Below, piece by piece: positions 10,220 through 21,100 of a stretch of DNA of 64,000 bases. The DNA is taken from the NCBI GenBank assembly GCA_024195265.1, contig JAJLRJ010000010.1, positions 7,987,667 through 8,051,666 on the forward strand. The letters run 5' to 3'. Below the pieces are notes generated by a model that was given only the letters and a program-made list of their open reading frames with translations, did not search any database and was not told the origin of the DNA. The translations under genes and the position numbers were made by a program. This stretch comes from Dendrophyllia cribrosa. Its lineage: Eukaryota; Cnidaria; Anthozoa; Scleractinia; Dendrophylliidae. Each line of letters opens with the position of its first letter. Positions within the stretch are counted from its first letter, which is position 1.

Positions 10220-10825
10220 TTGTTGTATTTGACGCGGATGTCGCCGGTCTTTCGTCAATTTTTTCCCTGGCATAGACACTTTAGAACTGCTTTAAAACGA
10301 CCTGTGTCTATAAAAACAGGCATCTTTAATCCTAATCTATTGCGTAGAAATCTTAACGAAGGCATGACGGCCAAAGAGATGTACTTTGCCTTTGGATCAA
10401 ATATGAACCCAGTTAGAATGCGGGAGCGAAAAGCCTTCTTTACCGTTCGAGTAGGAGCGAAACTGCCCGAACACAAGATGAGTTTTTCGTTTAGAAGACC
10501 CGACGGATGCGGTTCTGGAAACATCAGGCAGGAGAAGAACTCTGTTGTGTATGGAGCGTTGTACACACTTGACGAAGGAGGTCTGGATAAACTAGATGTG
10601 TTCGAAATGGTCGATCAAGGTTGTTATCGCCGACAGCAAGTCACAGTGGAAACCTTAGACGGACAAATGGTTGAAGCAACAACTTATGTCGTTACTGAAG
10701 AGTTTTATCAGGAAGGATTAGTGCCAAGGAGAGATTATTTAAACCACTGTTTAGCAAGCAAAGATGTTGTGCCGGCGGATTATTACGCATTTCTTGAATC
10801 TTTCAAGGATGTCTGCCAAGACTAG
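10220..10825 (+). CDS. Gamma-glutamylcyclotransferase-like protein, single exon
   Basis: GGCT/AIG2-like fold enzymes cyclise gamma-glutamyl groups to 5-oxoproline, acting on gamma-glutamyl amino acids or amines. The ORF has the nucleotide/substrate-loop signature YFAFGSNMN (residues 55-63) and VVYGALYTL (109-117). LDVFEMVDQGCYRR (125-138) places Glu129 where the family's catalytic Glu lies. The C-terminal YLNHCLASKDVVPADYYAFL is typical. From Met49 (position 10364) the protein is 153 aa, a usual family length. The longer start at 10220 or 10238 adds a basic, Phe/Arg-rich leader that could be a mitochondrial presequence or just untranslated leader. GGCT itself versus a GGACT-like paralogue cannot be settled here. 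Confidence 0.85.
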   Translation: MLYLTRMSPVFRQFFPWHRHFRTALKRPVSIKTGIFNPNLLRRNLNEGMTAKEMYFAFGSNMNPVRMRERKAFFTVRVGAKLPEHKMSFSFRRPDGCGSGNIRQEKNSVVYGALYTLDEGGLDKLDVFEMVDQGCYRRQQVTVETLDGQMVEATTYVVTEEFYQEGLVPRRDYLNHCLASKDVVPADYYAFLESFKDVCQD

Positions 10826-11104
10826 ATGAACTAGGAATGAAGGAATTCATGGCTTCATTTGTCATGCATAAGTTACTTTGTTCAGGTTATGAATGTTTTA
10901 GAAGTGCCGGTCCCCGACTGATGTTTCAATGCTTACCTTGTAGAAAAAATTTTCAACATTCAATTTGTCACTGTCCAAAGAGGGAAAGCTTTTGAAGGGA
11001 TAGATGAGAGGGCCCAAGACTCCTTATTGAGACTTATATAACGTAATGTCGACACTTTTTTTCAATATATTTTTAAGTATTACTTTAAAAAAATGATCCG
11101 CATA

Positions 11105-11288
11105 GACCCTATTCATAAATGGCGGCCGATTTATTTATTCTTTTATATTCATGCTAATCAGCCCATCTAGCTAACCTGGTTTTAGAGCAAAAATTCTTTT
11201 GAATTTTGCACATGCTAACGAGGCTAGTTGGGCTGATTAGCATGAATATAAAAGAATAATAAACCTGCCACCATTTATGAATAGGGTC
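11105..11288. mobile_element. 184-bp TA-flanked MITE
   Basis: Arms GACCCTATTCATAAATGG and complement, continuing to ttattcttttatattcatgc. TA lies on both sides (11103-11104, 11289-11290), as in Tc1/mariner-type insertions. Confidence 0.8.
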
Positions 11289-11291
11289 TAT

Positions 11292-11741
11292 AAGAAGGAT
11301 AGTGCTGAACGGCAATGCACGATGGAATGTCAACTATTTTCATTGTTACAACTACATGTAGTGATCTCATTGGCCTAGACTCAAAAACCGCTAAAAAGTT
11401 AAGGTTCAAGGTGCATAAAGTCTAAATTTTTTAAGGTTTCAAGTATTTTGAGACCCAATCGCACAACATGCAATTTTTAAAAGATATCGTATTTGGGGAA
11501 CTTCATCAAAGAAGAAAAATTAGTAGCTATTGTCTTCTGCTATTCTGATTGGTTAAGCACGAACATTTCCTAAAATATATTTGACGCAAATGGATTTTCT
11601 GTATTTTTATAATGAAATATAATTATGAACCATCAGCTCCTTCTCTATTCTTAAAATCAAAGATATTCTATGTGGGAAAGAGCCATTGCCGCAGAACAAT
11701 GAAGTTTACTATAGTTGTTATGTGAAGCATTACTTCAGTGT
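11292..11741. repeat. Dispersed 440-bp repeat, copy 1
   Basis: High similarity along its length to 45873-46310, for example gcaatgcacgatggaatgtc and aaccgctaaaaagttaaggt. Unknown class, no ORF. Confidence 0.8.
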
Positions 11742-11759
11742 AAAAAAGAAAATCTAAAA

Positions 11760-11870
11760 TCCCCACTAAGGATTGAAGCTGTGACCTCAGCTAGGCTTAG
11801 ACTTACATAGCCTACCGTACCACTGTACCACCTAGCTTCTCGGGTTGCTTAGTCCTAAATTTAACTATAA
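11760..11870 (-). mobile_element. tRNA-derived SINE head (minus strand)
   Basis: Read on the minus strand it has an A-box-like GGTGGTACAGTGGTACGG and, after a spacer, a B-box-like GGTCACAGCTTCAATCC. Not a functional tRNA; the acceptor stem does not pair. Confidence 0.45.
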
Positions 11871-12040
11871 TTATACATGATGTCAACTGCTACCCCTTAC
11901 TGTAACTGAAAGCTAACCAGTTACTCCGTTATATAAGTCTCAATAAGGTATCCCATTTTCCTGTTGGGCCCTCTCATCTATCCCTTCAAGTGTCATCCTC
12001 CAAAGAGGGATAGGTTATCCCTTATCCCTGGGATTTTAAC

Positions 12041-12210
12041 TCTTTACTCCCAAGAGTGCCAGGGTCAAATTGAAAGAAATATCCCAAATTTCATTTTGTA
12101 AAATATTAAAAAACAAAATTAATGGTGCCATGCAAAACTACTGCGGAAGAGGTTTCATTTGAATGGTCACACCATTGAATTTTGTTTGAAGACTTGAAAA
12201 CTAGAACTAC
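12041..12210. repeat. Single copy of the 105-bp satellite family with leader
   Basis: Has the leader aactcccaagagtgcc and the core gaggtttcatttgaatggtc found again at 36940, 42200, 52070 and 59465. Confidence 0.65.
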
Positions 12211-13470
12211 TACAGTAGACTTCATCTATCTTGAACACCAGCTATCTTGAATCTCCCGCTATCTCGACCTAAAACCCATTCCCCTTGGTTGTGCTTACTG
12301 TTTTTCAGTCATTTACTACTTCCTTTAGTCTAAATTAACACCCCTTAATCCTTATCTCAAACTGTGGTTATTATGACGTTAAGGTCGCGGGGGATACCTG
12401 GCCATGGATAAATTCATAAGGCAAAATTGTTGCAGGGGTGTCACTTTTAAAAGCTTTATATCTTGGGCCTTTAGAAGCTGATTTCGCTAAAATGTGACAT
12501 ATATTGGGGAATAATGGAATTCACCAGTACTATTTTTTTATTCAATGAATCACACTTTATGGTAATGCTGTAATGTAAGTACCGGTAAGTTAAAATTTGT
12601 AAAACGTGATTTTGTGTCCAAGTTTGCTTCTCGAGAAGAACACAAAGCAAGTTGATTTCACCACTCACTGATCCGACAAAACGTCTGTTGTGTCATATCT
12701 AAAGCCAATTTTTTGATTTCAACTTTAATTAAACGTTATTAGCTTTTAAAGGAGTGAAATTGTCCATGTTAGAATTTGAACCCTTAAATCTTCCCTTTGA
12801 AAGCCTATTTAAAAATTTTGCATCAGATATGCAGCTGTCACACTTTGTGCATACTCTTTTCATAAATGCATACTAATGAGAGGAACCTGTCCCCTGCAAC
12901 CTTAAGTAAATGACAACAGGACACAATAAAATTATAACGAATTTTGACTTGTAATTGATTATGTTTGCCGAATGAGTATCCCATGGTGTCCAAAACTGAC
13001 ATACAGTATACAGTTCCACTGAACGGTACAGTCATTACACTGTACTGTATTACTGAACATTGATTCATTTTGACTGCCTGATGCTTTAGGTTTTTGTTTG
13101 TAATTTTGTTTCGTCTCTGAACGAAAGAGATGGCACCAACGCAATTTTATGTTACATGCAAAAGGTGATGTTGGTATATTATTTCGGTAGTGGAGTAAAT
13201 ATTTGCAGGAATTTATTTTTGCAGATCAAGAAAACAGCCCACAAAAATCGCAAAACTTAATTTAGTGCCACACGGTAGTCTTGAAATCAAACATGTTTAT
13301 CTTTTATTCCTCTGTATTTGGAAACACAACATTGCAAGGGTTTTGAACAGAACAGTGTTTTATGATGCCACATGTTGTTGGTAGCGTTTTTCACTGAAGA
13401 TTCCCGTAAAGTAAATAAGAAAATGTGTTATGGTGGGACTGAAAAGTGAACTTTATTGAAGCAAAATTAA
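12211..13470. other. Non-coding stretch
   Basis: No convincing gene. ORFs under 80 codons lack family features. Near 12219 is an unclassified repeat (ttcatctatcttgaacaccagctatcttgaa), similar in wording to the reversed piece near 30325-30375. Confidence 0.4.
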
Positions 13471-13624
13471 AGGCCCTGTATCACAGAAAATGCATTGCAT
13501 GCCCAATGCCTCAACGATTGAATTTAACGCAGACGTAAATTCCCGAAAGAGCCAATCACGAGCGAGCTCGTCATTTGAAAACAAAAACAAATGACTGCAA
13601 AGCCGAATGGGTGATACTGGACCT
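13471..13624. mobile_element. 154-bp TTAA-flanked MITE
   Basis: Ends AGGCCCTGTATCAC and, reversed, AGGTCCAGTATCAC. TTAA at 13467-13470 and 13625-13628, as in piggyBac or Kolobok insertions. Confidence 0.65.
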
Positions 13625-13636
13625 TTAAGTTATTGC

Positions 13637-13895
13637 AGAAACCCATAAGTGGGTTGAAATGTGTAACGCGCATTCACAGCTTTCGGATATTCATTTTTTG
13701 CTTAGTACCATAGTTGGAAACCCCTTGTTCCCTCGAGATTGGAAGCAAGTTGTTCTAGCGAATTGATTGGTTAATATTTTTATCTTGATTTTCCAAATAT
13801 GGCTGTAACAACTTCTTAGCAAATTGAATAATCCAAAGCTTGTTTTGAAGCGTTCAAGACACAGTTGCACCTTTAAACCCACTTATGGGTTTCTG
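13637..13895. repeat. Short inverted-repeat element
   Basis: Arms AGAAACCCATAAGTGGGTT and its near-complement at the other end, 259 bp in total, no ORF of known type. Probably a MITE. Confidence 0.55.
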
Positions 13896-13917
13896 GTTAA
13901 TGTAAATGTACTGATTT

Positions 13918-14240
13918 TTATTGATATCCTGTTTCAATATCGATATTCGTATCATACATGTAAGAAATAATACCATGTGATGGGTATCGTGCTATATTAT
14001 TGCAGCATTGTTTAGTGTGCTGCTCAAGTGATCTCCAACCCAAATTGGTCAGCATTTCAGTGACCCTAGTTGTTTTGCAGAATCTGCATGATGCTGCACT
14101 GTACCATTTCAAGCTTCTTTCTTCACATGGGTGTGTGGATCCCATACACTAGCACAATACTTGTTTGAGAGTTGGTGAATTAACTCTCAGGTTCGTCTTA
14201 AGGAAACCAAGCATTTGATTTGCCTCAGTGTTTGAACTTG
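13918..14240 (-). pseudogene. Non-LTR retrotransposon RT C-terminal fragment
   Basis: Minus-strand frames encode LINE-like wording: tandem pieces around VNSPTLKQV, then YGIHTP/WDPHT-like, then TTRVTEMLTNLGWRSLEQ. The last is a hallmark of the region after the RT domain in cnidarian jockey/CR1/L2-like elements. Several frameshifts and stops; 5' truncated. Sits just downstream of ANKRD40 on the same strand. Confidence 0.6.
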
Positions 14241-14262
14241 AAGATTTCTTTCTCAGCAAGTA

Positions 14263-15033
14263 TTAGCTTCTCTGAGTATTTGTTAAGACTACTTCTAATT
14301 CTTGGTAAGGCAACAGCCTTGTCATATCTTTATCATTCCTTACTATAGTGTTTGGCAATTTCCTTATTTTCTTGATATTTGTAGCCTCGATGCCTAGCTC
14401 TTCACAACACACTGCCTGAAGATTTCGAAATGTCAAATTACTTTTGTCACAATCAACTTCGATAAAATCCGTTTCCCCTGAATCAGCAATTCGTAACTTT
14501 AACACGATTTCTTCGTCTGTTTTTGCAGCAGAAGAATTAGAATTAGATGTAGCAGCATTCTTTTCCCCATTTCCCATATTTATAACAGGAGCTTCGTAGC
14601 TCGCTGTTTCTGAGTCATCTTTTTCTCTTCGCCCCCATTTCTCAGGCTTGTTGTCGCTTGATGTTTTCTGCGCATAGAAAAATTCTGGATTGCGGAGATA
14701 GTTAGGTACAATAGGCAAAGTTTCATTGCCTGTCTTAACTGCCACGCTTTCGTCTTCTCCGAGCATCCGCCTAATACTCTCATCACTGGACAGTTGCGCA
14801 GCAGTCTCCCCTTTCTTTGTAACAGATGTTGTAATGACCCCTTCTTGCAAAAGGTAGTTCACGACTCTGACATGGCCTCTCTTCGCTGCCCAATGCAAAG
14901 GAGTCCAGCCATTTATTGCATTTGATGCGTTTATGCTCACACCGCGTTCTACTAGCAGTTGAACGTTTTTTTCGTCCCCGTTACAGCAAAATTCACGAAG
15001 TCTCTCTTCCAACTCTTTCTTGTAATCCGCCAT
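14263..15033 (-). CDS. ANKRD40: ANKRD40 orthologue, ankyrin repeat domain protein
   Basis: 256 aa, single exon, minus strand. The N-terminus has ankyrin repeats (about 8-85: GDEKNVQLLVERGVSINA, NGWTPLHWAAKRGHVRVVNYLL). Then comes the family motif PNYLRNPEFF (about 110-119), a variable Ser/Asn-rich linker, and the conserved C-terminal ubiquitin-like region (about 175-250) with DFIEVD, CCEELGI and KKIRKLPNTIVRNDKDMTRL. The vertebrate protein is about 110 residues longer, mainly in the Pro-rich linker. Molecular function is poorly known. Its start codon lies 158 bp from that of ALG9 on the other strand. Confidence 0.95.
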   Translation of the reverse strand: MADYKKELEERLREFCCNGDEKNVQLLVERGVSINASNAINGWTPLHWAAKRGHVRVVNYLLQEGVITTSVTKKGETAAQLSSDESIRRMLGEDESVAVKTGNETLPIVPNYLRNPEFFYAQKTSSDNKPEKWGRREKDDSETASYEAPVINMGNGEKNAATSNSNSSAAKTDEEIVLKLRIADSGETDFIEVDCDKSNLTFRNLQAVCCEELGIEATNIKKIRKLPNTIVRNDKDMTRLLPYQELEVVLTNTQRS

Positions 15034-15191
15034 CTTTGATTTTGTTGCCTGGATAGCAAGTACGATATAAAAGCTCTTGTGATTGGTTCATCCTTTGTTT
15101 ATATGAGCAGCTACCCAATCACAGATCTTTATAGAAATTTGCAAATTGGTCCGCTGTGTAACACGTGTTCGTTCGTGGGCGTATAAACAAC
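15034..15191. promoter_or_regulatory. Bidirectional promoter between ANKRD40 and ALG9
   Basis: 158 bp separate the two divergent start codons. The interval has three CCAAT boxes in both orientations (ATTGG 15082-15086, CCAAT 15115-15119, ATTGG 15145-15149) and a CACGTG E-box (15162-15167). A weak TATA-like gatataaaag lies on the ANKRD40 side. CCAAT plus E-box with a short spacer is typical of divergent housekeeping promoters. Shared control is inferred. Confidence 0.7.
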
Positions 15192-18100
15192 ATGGCTGCT
15201 CGTAGGCAGAAAGCTGGATTCTCAGCAACAACTTCGGACGCCGTTACGGATGCTACAAGCTCTGTGGATGTTGATTTGTAAGTAATGATTGATACTTTTT
15301 ACTTCCTTTTCTGCTAAACTACAGAATACAGGACCAGGTTTGTAAAAGTATTTCCTTACTATTGGCTCGACTGACGAGCCTCCGAGCCAGTCTGCGAACC
15401 ACTGGAACCACATAAGCATAAAACATAAGCTTATACCTTCCTCTTTCTTTAAAACTATTCTCGATTTGCGAGAAAAAAAATCCCCACAACGTCTCTTACA
15501 AAGTTAATACAAAACCAGATGTCTTCTCTTAATCGCGTTCATGAGCTTGAATTAACAGAACAGGAACAGAACGTTACAGGTTCTCAACTTTAAACTATTC
15601 TGCGTTCGTGGCAGTTACATTTTACATCTCTGCACACATCCCATTTATTATAAAAGCGCATACAATATAAAAAACGCACACATTAAAAATTTGGTGGCTC
15701 AATATAAACAATACGGGAGAGTAAAATTATGAGTGGACGTTAAGGAGGGGGGGAAGGGGGGGGGGGGGGGGGGGGGGGGGGTGGGGGGTTCTGAGCTTAA
15801 CGACCGGTGGACGTTAAGCGGGGAACAGGGGAATATGTCGACGGCCCCTTAAGCTTATACTTTCCTCGTTCTATGAGCTATTAAATGAGCAAGCTAGCAC
15901 AGAGCCAGACTTGTATTTCTTTTAGTTTCCAGATATGATTTTAAATCGTTTTCCTTTACTGTCGAACCACCGAGCCACTTTATAAGTACTATTTCTTGAA
16001 AAATAGCCTTTCATTATTTACTTTTTGTATTTTTCTATTGAAGTCGTTTTTGTAATTATCTTTATTTCGTTAATGTTTCGATGCCCATAATTTGTCTGGG
16101 CTGTTCGCATATTTAGACACCCACAATCAATCCAACGTTTAGCTAGGTTAAAAAGTAGTTTAAAAAATTGTTGCATGGTCTCGCTATAACTGAGAATTTT
16201 TTAAAATAGATAGTCAGTAAATGAATTAACTGCTAAACCAACCATTTTCTGCAAATTCATTGCTCCACCAATAATATTTGTAATATGATTCTATCTTATA
16301 AAATGTATTAAATTTTTTATAGATTTTCATAGAACCTAAAGTAAAGTACATTAGGAAGATGGTTATATGAGAAATAATCCATTGAATATACTGTAGTCAA
16401 ATATGCATGCATAATAAAATACATGCTCAGAAAAAAACATTTTGTGGAATGGTTAGAATGCATTTTTACACAATGCATATTGTTTGAAAGGGATGGGAAG
16501 AAAAACCTTGTAAAATTGATTTTTTTTGGGCCATTAAGTAACATTGATATTCTGTAATAGAAATAAATTTAGCCTATTTGCAAAAAATGCACATATGTTT
16601 GAAGGATTATAAAATATGCAATTTCTTGAAAGCATTTTGATATTCATTTTTGCTTTGTTGTCAATCATTAAGGGGGTGGTTACACGAGAAATAATTCATT
16701 GAATATATTGGTAGTCAAATATGCATGCATAATAAAATAAATGCTCAGGAAAAACATTTTGTGGAATGGTTAGATTGTGTGTTCACACAATGCATATTCT
16801 GTAATAGAAATAAATTAAGCATATTTGCAAAAAATGTAGTTATTACGTACATGTATTTGTTTGTTTGAAGAACTATAAAATATGCAATTTCTTGAAGCAT
16901 TTTTGATATTTCATTTTTGCCAAGTTGTTGTCAATCAAATAAACATTTTGCAATTTTTGATGTAGTCTTTGGTCATTGCGATGAATGCTCTTAAGAAAAT
17001 GGTCAAAACGATTTACTTGAACAGGACCTTTTTGTTTCACAAAAGGACTGGTGGTCATTTTATGTGCCCCCCTCCCTCCTCCCCAACCTAATAATATGGT
17101 GTCTTGTTAGAATAGCTCCCATTCTATCGGGAGTACAAACTGTCCTGTACCATTTAGCTAGAAATACAAGCTTTATGCACACAGAATATTACAGCCTCTT
17201 GTCAAATTTTAAGGCCAATAAATTTTGTCTATTAGGCTCATCAGGTAGGTCAGGGTTCTCCGGAAGCTCCGGCAACCAGCGAAAATCGCCGTCTACTCAT
17301 TCTGGGGCCGCCGGCTAGTCAGAAAATATTTGGGAGGAAGATAAGGATAAATCCATCCTATTTTCCTCCAAACACTTATATGGCTATAAAAACAAATCCT
17401 TCATAGCCATAAGATAAAACAAAAGTGATTTCTTTCGGGCCGTAATGTTTTTCTTTAGTATATAAAGCATATTAAGAGTAGAAATAATTTTTTTCAGTGA
17501 ATAATAAAAAGGTTAACAATTGGCTGAAAATGAAATGATTTTTTTCATCTCTGTTGTCCCCAAAATGCACGAGAATGTGTCTCCGGTGTCTTCATTTTTC
17601 AAAATTTTCTGTGAAGGCATGCCCCCTGACCCCCCTAGATACTCATGCCCTTCGGGCACTCAAGTGCCAGGTGCCGCCTACTTTCAATTTACAGCCAGGT
17701 AGTCTAATTTCTCTGGAGAACCCTGTAGGTGGTAATTTATCTTGCATAGTCCCCTTCACCCCTTCATAAGGTGGGTCCTCATCAAGTACATGTACCCTTA
17801 AATAAAAAGTTAAGAGTGCCTGTTTGAGTTATGTCATTTTTTTGCAGGGAAAAAAAGTTGGCCCTTTCAGACAGATCTGTGTGGAGTCCAAGACCATACA
17901 CAATATTTAAATTGCTGTTATCTGCAAGGTTCTGCTCAGCCTTTCTTAGCAACATATCTGACTGTGATGAAACATTCAATTACTGGGAGCCAGTAAGTAG
18001 ACCTGAGCCATTGTTTTCTTGCATATTAATAATTTTTTCCATTTTAAACTTACTGCCCATAGTATAGCCATGAATGTTATAAAAAATATACACGTACTGA

Positions 18101-21100
18101 GCATAGAGAAACTGCTACTGGCATCCATTTGATGCAAACAAGGGTATTTTTTTTGGGGGGGGGGGGGGGGGGGGGGGGGAGAGGGAAAGTACTCCCATAT
18201 GTGAGTGATATACAGGGCTGTCATTAAGATTTGAGACAGGCGTTGCTCTGATCTTAACACCCATAACAAGCTTTTTGCTTTGTCAGTAAATTTAACCTAT
18301 AACAGGCAAGATCACCCGTAACATCAAGGTTCCATCAAGTGCATTCACCCGTAACAGATGCTACGGGTGATGGCCCTTAATGACAGCCCTGATATACACA
18401 TGTAGGTTTGTGCTGTGGGATAGGGCATAGTTTTTTAGGTCCTCAGTCACAGAACCTAAACATCCAGTTAAATGAAAAAGGTATGGTTACAATGGCCTGT
18501 TAATGGAACTAGGCTCAGACTACTATTCTATTTCTGATGCTTAACTTACCATGTACAAAAAAGAAATAAAAAGGACCTGTTCACGCAATTCTGAGCTGTC
18601 ATTTTCCCTTTAAATTAGGTGTCAATTTTTGATTTTTTATCCTTAAATACAATCAGGGTTTTAGAACGTTTGCGACACGCACCTATCCTAAATTGACAGG
18701 AAAATCCCTAAGGTGGTCTTTATGAGATCTTTGAATGCATTTTAGAAAACAAAAGTTACCTTGAATTTTTGATTGCTATCAGGAGAAAAAGTGATAGTCG
18801 CCTGGTGAGCTCAGTTGTGAGCACTAATCTGCAGAGGGAAAGGTTGCAGGTTTTAATTTTGGCAAAACAACTACCAGGGTCTTTTAATGATCTTAACAAC
18901 GAGCAGTGACATAAAGTCATTGGCCTTGAATTGTTGTTTTCACCTTCTCACACTTAAGGGTACTCCCAATCTTCGCGGGTGACCTTCACAGAAAACTTTG
19001 TTGGCTGTTTCTGCCCGAGCATAAACTGGAGTTAATGTTTAGCTCAATTGAACCTAAAAGCTCCCTGCGGTTTGCCAGTGATTTCCCGTTAATCGACCTT
19101 TTGTACTTTGTTCTGTAACATGTACTTTTACCCGCGCCCTAAAACTCCCTGCTGCTTGCCAGTGCTTTCCCGGTAATCGATTGTTTGTACTTTGCATTGT
19201 AACACGTACTTTTACCCGCGCTCTATTCTTAGCAGCCAATTAGACTTCTAGCCTGCACGTGTTCAGAGAGTATCAGCCAATCAGCTTCAACCAAAACTTG
19301 CCGTGTTTACGTTCATGTACATCGGTCGCGGCCGATCTCCCCATTCAGCTCAGTTTCACCGCTAAGTCAAGTGTTTATTTCTAAAGTTTCTACGTTCTTC
19401 TTCCGTGCTACAATGAGTAACTACGCCCAACTAACGAACGAAGTCCTTCGGCTTCTGTGTCAGCAAAAAAGCCTTCCAGTCACGGGCAACAGAAACGCTC
19501 TGATCGAGCGCCTCAAGGCAAAACCTAACGCCAAGAGAGCAGCAAATCGCGTAGCCGATCGTGCCCCAGCCACAAGAGGTAAAAGGCGCAAAGCGTCTTC
19601 AACGACAACACGCAACTTGGCGCTTAACCCAACAAGCGACGTGGATGCTGCCGAAGAGATTCTTCTCGACGAGCCGGTCGAGAAAGATACCACTGAAACG
19701 ACTCCTTCGGAGCCGCACGCGGCTTCAGAGCCTTCTTCGTCAGAAGCGTCTCGCGAATCCCAGCTTCCTATCACCGTGGACCAAATTACCACTATCGTCT
19801 CAGCCATCGTCGAGAGCAAAATGGCCGCCCTTTCCCCCTTACCACCACGACAAGCAAGCCCTGCAACTGTCAACTTTGGCGATCCAAACGCCGTCCAGCA
19901 GCTGATAACATCCTCAACTGGTCCTCCAAATCCCGGCGACATCGCGGCCCATGTCGACGAGAAAACTCGGAAAGCAATAGTTAACGGTGAGTACGTTGAT
20001 TTTGTATCGCTGCTACACGAAAATTCCACTGCCCCCTCCAACATTCATGATCTACTTACCCTAACTATTAACGGTGAGTCCTTGCCAATCTCATTCCCTA
20101 ACCAGAGGAGAGCTAAGAAAGTCCCCATCGATTCTTTCGATCGATGGCTGTCGGCTTTTTCCGTTTTTTCCACCGTCCTGCTATCAGCCTTTCCACATCG
20201 GGCTGTGGAAATGTTTGCGTACCTCCATATCATTCAGTCTGCAAACAAAAAATTCTTGGGTCTCTCCTGGCTAGCGTATGACATCGATTTTAGAAGAAGG
20301 GCTGCCCGGGACCCGACCCTATCATGGAGCAAAATACACCCCCAGTTGTACCTAGAGAAATTTACTGGCCTTTCCCGATCAGCCTGCTTTACCTGCGGCG
20401 GAGCTGACCACATGTCTCATTCCTGCCCTTTATCTCCCCGTCGGGATAAGTCAAGCCCAGTTAGTGACCCCTGCTGTAACTTCAACCGGGGTTCCCCCTG
20501 CAACAGGACACCTTGCCCCTACCCACACCGCTGCTCAGTCGTCAACTGCGACGAAGCCCACCCTGCAACCTCACACTCCAGCCAGCGCCATAGCAAGTCT
20601 GCAAAGCCAAGTAATCACAAGCATCGATGACTTCATTTCTAATCTTAAACTGCCTACCCCCATTAATGTTGATCTGCTTGAATCTTACCTTGAGGGCCAC
20701 CCAGACCCACAATTTGTGAATTCTCTTTGCTTTGGTTTACGGGAGGGCTTTCGGATTGGCTATTCAGGTCCCCGTACAACCTCATCCTACCCTAACCTGC
20801 GCTCAGCTTACCTGCACCCAGACATTTTGGAACAAAACCTCTTAACGAAGGTCCTTAGTGGCCACACCGCTGGGCCCTTCCTATCCCCGCCTTTTCGCAA
20901 TTTTCGCATCTCCCCATTGGGCCTCGTTCCCAAAAAAACACTCAGACAAATGGCGTACTATTTTCCACCTCTCATACCCAAAAACCTCCACCTCCAGTAT
21001 CAATGCCAACATCCCTACCGAGGAATACACTTTGCAGTACATTACCATCGACAATGCCATCCATCTCCTCCTCTCCCTTGGGAAGGGTGCTTTTATGTCC

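Larger units (their letters stand above)
10974..12011. mobile_element. Element with about 75-bp terminal inverted repeats
   Basis: Left arm (10974-11043) and right arm (11927-12009, reversed) share agagggata, gggatagatgagagggccca and cttattgagacttatataacg. The interior holds a TA-flanked MITE, a dispersed repeat and a SINE-like piece. Without a transposase ORF it is non-autonomous or a foldback of several insertions. Confidence 0.65.

Noticed and set aside
19460..20044. Minus-strand ORF of 194 aa
   Set aside because: Antisense of the retrotransposon gag ORF; Ser/Ala-rich shadow without known motifs.
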